NCBI GenBank assembly: GCA_050742255.1
Contig: JBOGHU010000061.1
Coordinates: 1 to 5,618 of the forward strand
Direction: 5' to 3'
From: JBOGHU01 sp050742255
GTDB lineage: Bacteria; Actinomycetota; Acidimicrobiia; Acidimicrobiales; CADCSY01
DNA: 5,618 nt
The notes under the pieces were generated by a model that saw only the letters and a program-made list of their open reading frames with translations, did not search any database and had not been told where the DNA came from. The position numbers and the translations under genes were made by a program. Shown in pieces: positions 5,226-5,618 of the stretch (positions are counted from its first letter, which is position 1; every line of letters starts with the position of its first letter).

Positions 5226-5618
5226 CTACGGCGAGGGCCGCTCCCCCGGGGGGGCGGCGGCCCCGAGCAGGGCCTCCAGCTCGCCCACGCTGCGGGCCGT
5301 CCCCCGGGCCCGTTCCTGCCCGTCGGCGCCCACGACCACCACGCTCGGCGTGGCGCTCACGCCGAAGGCGAGGAAGGTGGCGTGGGTGCGATCGCTCAGC
5401 TCCACCACGTCCACGGCCAGGTCGGGGTGCCGACGCCGGAGCCGGGCCACCGCGGCTCGCAGCTCCTCGCACCCCTCGCAGGTCGGGGCGGCGAAGGCGA
5501 GCACGGCCAGGTGGGGGTGGCGAGGACCAGCCTGGCCGTCGCCGGCGTGACGCCGGCCGGCCACAGCCAGCGCCACCGCACCGGCGACGGCGGCGGCCGC
5601 GACGGTGGCCACCGCCCC
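5226..5618 (-). CDS. Membrane-attached thioredoxin-fold protein, N-terminus cut by the window edge
   Basis: The frame stays open to the last base, so the true start is probably outside; an in-frame GTG at 5612 would give 128 residues. Counting from that GTG, residues 1-19 are an Ala/Val-rich membrane segment followed by an Arg- and His-containing stretch. A compact thioredoxin fold follows: a beta strand (LAVLAFAAPT), the redox pair C45-E-G-C48, a helix, and then the cis-proline loop GVSATPSVVVV (P89). The strand-helix order and the APTCxxC context resemble MauD/TlpA-type thiol proteins more than classical thioredoxin (WCGPC). Arginines right after the membrane segment suggest the thiol domain may face the cytoplasm if this is the last helix of a longer protein, but this is uncertain. 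It is the first visible gene of the operon with the amidohydrolase and msrA, and its TAG stop is 10 bp before the next start. Confidence 0.8.
   Translation of the reverse strand, partial: GAVATVAAAAVAGAVALAVAGRRHAGDGQAGPRHPHLAVLAFAAPTCEGCEELRAAVARLRRRHPDLAVDVVELSDRTHATFLAFGVSATPSVVVVGADGQERARGTARSVGELEALLGAAAPPGERPSP

Overview
The window is very GC-rich throughout, with strong G/C preference at third codon positions and frequent GTG starts. Together with the gene families present, this suggests a chromosomal segment of an actinobacterium, or a similar high-GC Gram-positive lineage. The genus cannot be read from the sequence.

Layout. (1) Positions 1-1314 are a small mobile-element patch. It holds the last 40 residues of one IS630-family transposase, running in from outside the window, followed at once by a complete, different IS630-family element. 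That second element has 25-bp imperfect terminal inverted repeats (164-188 and 1276-1300) and an intact DDE transposase. (2) Positions 1315-1446 are non-coding apart from small GC hairpins. (3) A PAP2-type membrane phosphatase (1447-2265, minus) is divergent from a TSUP/TauE-SafE-type membrane transporter (2304-3224, plus), with only 38 bp between their annotated starts. (4) A 42-bp convergent junction with small hairpins precedes a minus-strand cluster. In transcription order this is a membrane-attached thioredoxin-fold protein with a CxxC motif (cut by the right window edge), a Tat-exported probable lipoprotein of the amidohydrolase (TIM-barrel metal hydrolase) family, and the peptide methionine sulfoxide reductase MsrA. 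Gaps of 10 and 23 bp suggest an operon.

How the genes may work together. MsrA needs a thiol reductant, normally thioredoxin, so a thioredoxin-fold gene in the same apparent operon is plausible as a partner, though unproven. The substrate of the amidohydrolase is unknown. The TSUP transporter next door belongs to a family that moves sulfite, sulfonates or other small anions, which gives the right half a loose sulfur/redox theme. I did not find a convincing new defence or mobile system. The points most worth checking are the IS630/IS630 junction, the transposase stop codon that lies outside its element, and the long pre-Tat extension and altered metal motif of the amidohydrolase.
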